From Betaproteobacteria bacterium (lineage in GTDB: Bacteria; Pseudomonadota; Gammaproteobacteria; Burkholderiales; Burkholderiaceae_A): a DNA stretch of 64,000 bases. Both the position numbers and the translations under genes were made by a program. Positions 63,208-64,000 of this stretch are shown piece by piece (the stretch's first letter is position 1; the number at the start of each line of letters is the position of its first letter). Location of the stretch: NCBI GenBank assembly GCA_018970545.1, contig JAGWWC010000005.1, forward strand, positions 1-64,000. Reading direction: 5' to 3'. The notes beneath the pieces were generated by a model. It was not told the origin of the DNA. It searched no databases and saw only the letters and a list, made by a program, of their open reading frames with translations.

Positions 63208-64000
63208 CTGCGCAGTACTTCAAGTGCCTGCTCTAGACTTTCTACCGGATGAATCTCCATGCCTTCAAGGCCACGTTTCGGTGCGTTGGCCGCCGGAATA
63301 ATTGCTCTCGAGAATCCCAGTTTTGCGGCTTCTTTGAGCCGCTCCTGCCCACGCGGCGCAGGACGTACCTCGCCCGCCAGGCCCAGCTCACCGAAAACCA
63401 CCAGACCTGCTGGCACTGCGCGATTTTTCATTGACGACACAATCGCCAACATCACCGCAAGGTCGGCCGCAGGCTCGGTGATACGCACCCCACCCACAGC
63501 ATTGACAAACACATCTTGATCAAAGCAAGCAATGCCTGCATGGCGATGCAATACCGCCAGCAACATCGCCAGCCGCTGTGGTTCAAGGCCCACGCAGAGT
63601 CGGCGTGGGTTGGGTACGTGGGCGGTATCCACCAAGGCCTGGATCTCAACCAGCAAGGGCCGGGAGCCCTCCTGAGTGACAAGCACACAAGAGCCTGCAA
63701 TCGGCCCCTGGCCCGCAGCGCCGAGATGGCGCGGTGAAAGAAATAAAGCCGAGGGATTACTGACAGCCTTCAGTCCCCGATCGGTCATCGCGAACACGCC
63801 AATCTCATTGACCGTGCCGAACCGATTTTTGATTGCCCGCACAACGCGATAAGACGCATGGGCATCGCCCTCAAAATACAGCACAGAGTCAACGATGTGT
63901 TCCAGCACCCGAGGCCCGGCGAGCGTGCCCTCTTTGGTGACATGGCCCACCAGAATCACGGTGCAGGCATGCTCCTTTGCCCAGCGGGTAAGCCGTGAGG
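63204..64000 (-). CDS. radA: DNA repair protein RadA, C-terminal part (cut by window edge)
   Basis: A RecA-like branch-migration helicase in homologous recombination. The reading frame continues past the track start to the right edge, so about 265 C-terminal residues are seen. They include the end of the ATPase core (VILVGHVTKEG), the RadA signature KNRFGTVNEIGVF and the Lon-protease-like domain (about the last 170 residues; LVVFGELGLAGEVRP, FSRAIIPAANAPK). The N-terminal zinc finger and P-loop lie outside the window. Confidence 0.94.
   Translation of the reverse strand, partial: SRLTRWAKEHACTVILVGHVTKEGTLAGPRVLEHIVDSVLYFEGDAHASYRVVRAIKNRFGTVNEIGVFAMTDRGLKAVSNPSALFLSPRHLGAAGQGPIAGSCVLVTQEGSRPLLVEIQALVDTAHVPNPRRLCVGLEPQRLAMLLAVLHRHAGIACFDQDVFVNAVGGVRITEPAADLAVMLAIVSSMKNRAVPAGLVVFGELGLAGEVRPAPRGQERLKEAAKLGFSRAIIPAANAPKRGLEGMEIHPVESLEQALEVLRS

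Overview
The window is a dense, fully chromosomal segment of a Gram-negative bacterium, most likely a betaproteobacterium of the order Burkholderiales. The basis is gene content and order: mltG-tmk-holB-tatD-ankyrin, ratA/smpB beside guaBA, ppsA/ppsR divergent, rpsB-tsf-pyrH-frr-uppS-cdsA-dxr-rseP-bamA-ompH-lpxD-fabZ-lpxA-lpxB-rnhB, smc-zipA-ligA, dapD-arsC-dapE-prmB, tig-clpP-clpX-lon-hupB, and hpnCDE. Lipid A synthesis, the BAM machine and RseP show an outer membrane. By eye the GC content is in the high fifties. Genes are packed tightly: many neighbours overlap by ATGA, and three convergent pairs overlap at their 3' ends. This points to a compact genome. I see no phage, insertion sequence, CRISPR array or foreign island, and no gene-free stretch longer than about 210 bases (194-401 and the divergent gaps at 35178-35375 and 46217-46368).

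Layout. 1-193 is the start of an unrecognised minus-strand gene, preceded by a good sigma-54 promoter match. 402-4775 (minus) is mltG-tmk-holB-tatD-ankyrin. 4793-6622 holds ygfZ and an NRDE protein; 6645 is a hotdog thioesterase. 7100-10695 (plus) is selO-msrB-yciB-bolA-parvulin, with the last four joined by ATGA overlaps. 10714-16023 (minus) is ratA-rnfH-guaB-guaA-ydcH-tadA-L,D-transpeptidase, with smpB divergent. Then come ppsA/ppsR. 19889-35177 (minus) is one long collinear run from rpsB to an SpoU methyltransferase, covering translation factors, UMP kinase, undecaprenyl-PP, CDP-diacylglycerol, MEP-pathway, outer-membrane assembly and lipid A genes. map-glnD run plus from 35376; galU-ligA-zipA-smc run minus. 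queF, dapD-arsC-dapE-prmB-gst and mnmH run plus. 51822-60036 (minus) holds tig-clpP-clpX, lon, hupB, tRNA-Val, tRNA-Asp and ppiD, plus tRNA-Leu. hpnC-hpnD-hpnE (squalene synthesis) and the end of radA close the window.

I did not find an unmistakable new system. The most unusual points are these: a PpiD that appears to have lost its parvulin domain; a hupB promoter whose -35 box sits in the loop of an 11-bp perfect inverted repeat; a sigma-32-like lon promoter whose -35 overlaps the clpX terminator; a tRNA promoter whose spacer contains the U-tract of the hupB terminator; a structured rpsB leader and an rpsB-tsf terminator; a BamA with VRSF in place of the Omp85 VRGF motif; and the sigma-54 element at the left edge. 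Gene calls are from motif recognition in the supplied translations; no database search was run. Many start codons in the ORF track were moved downstream, as stated per entry.
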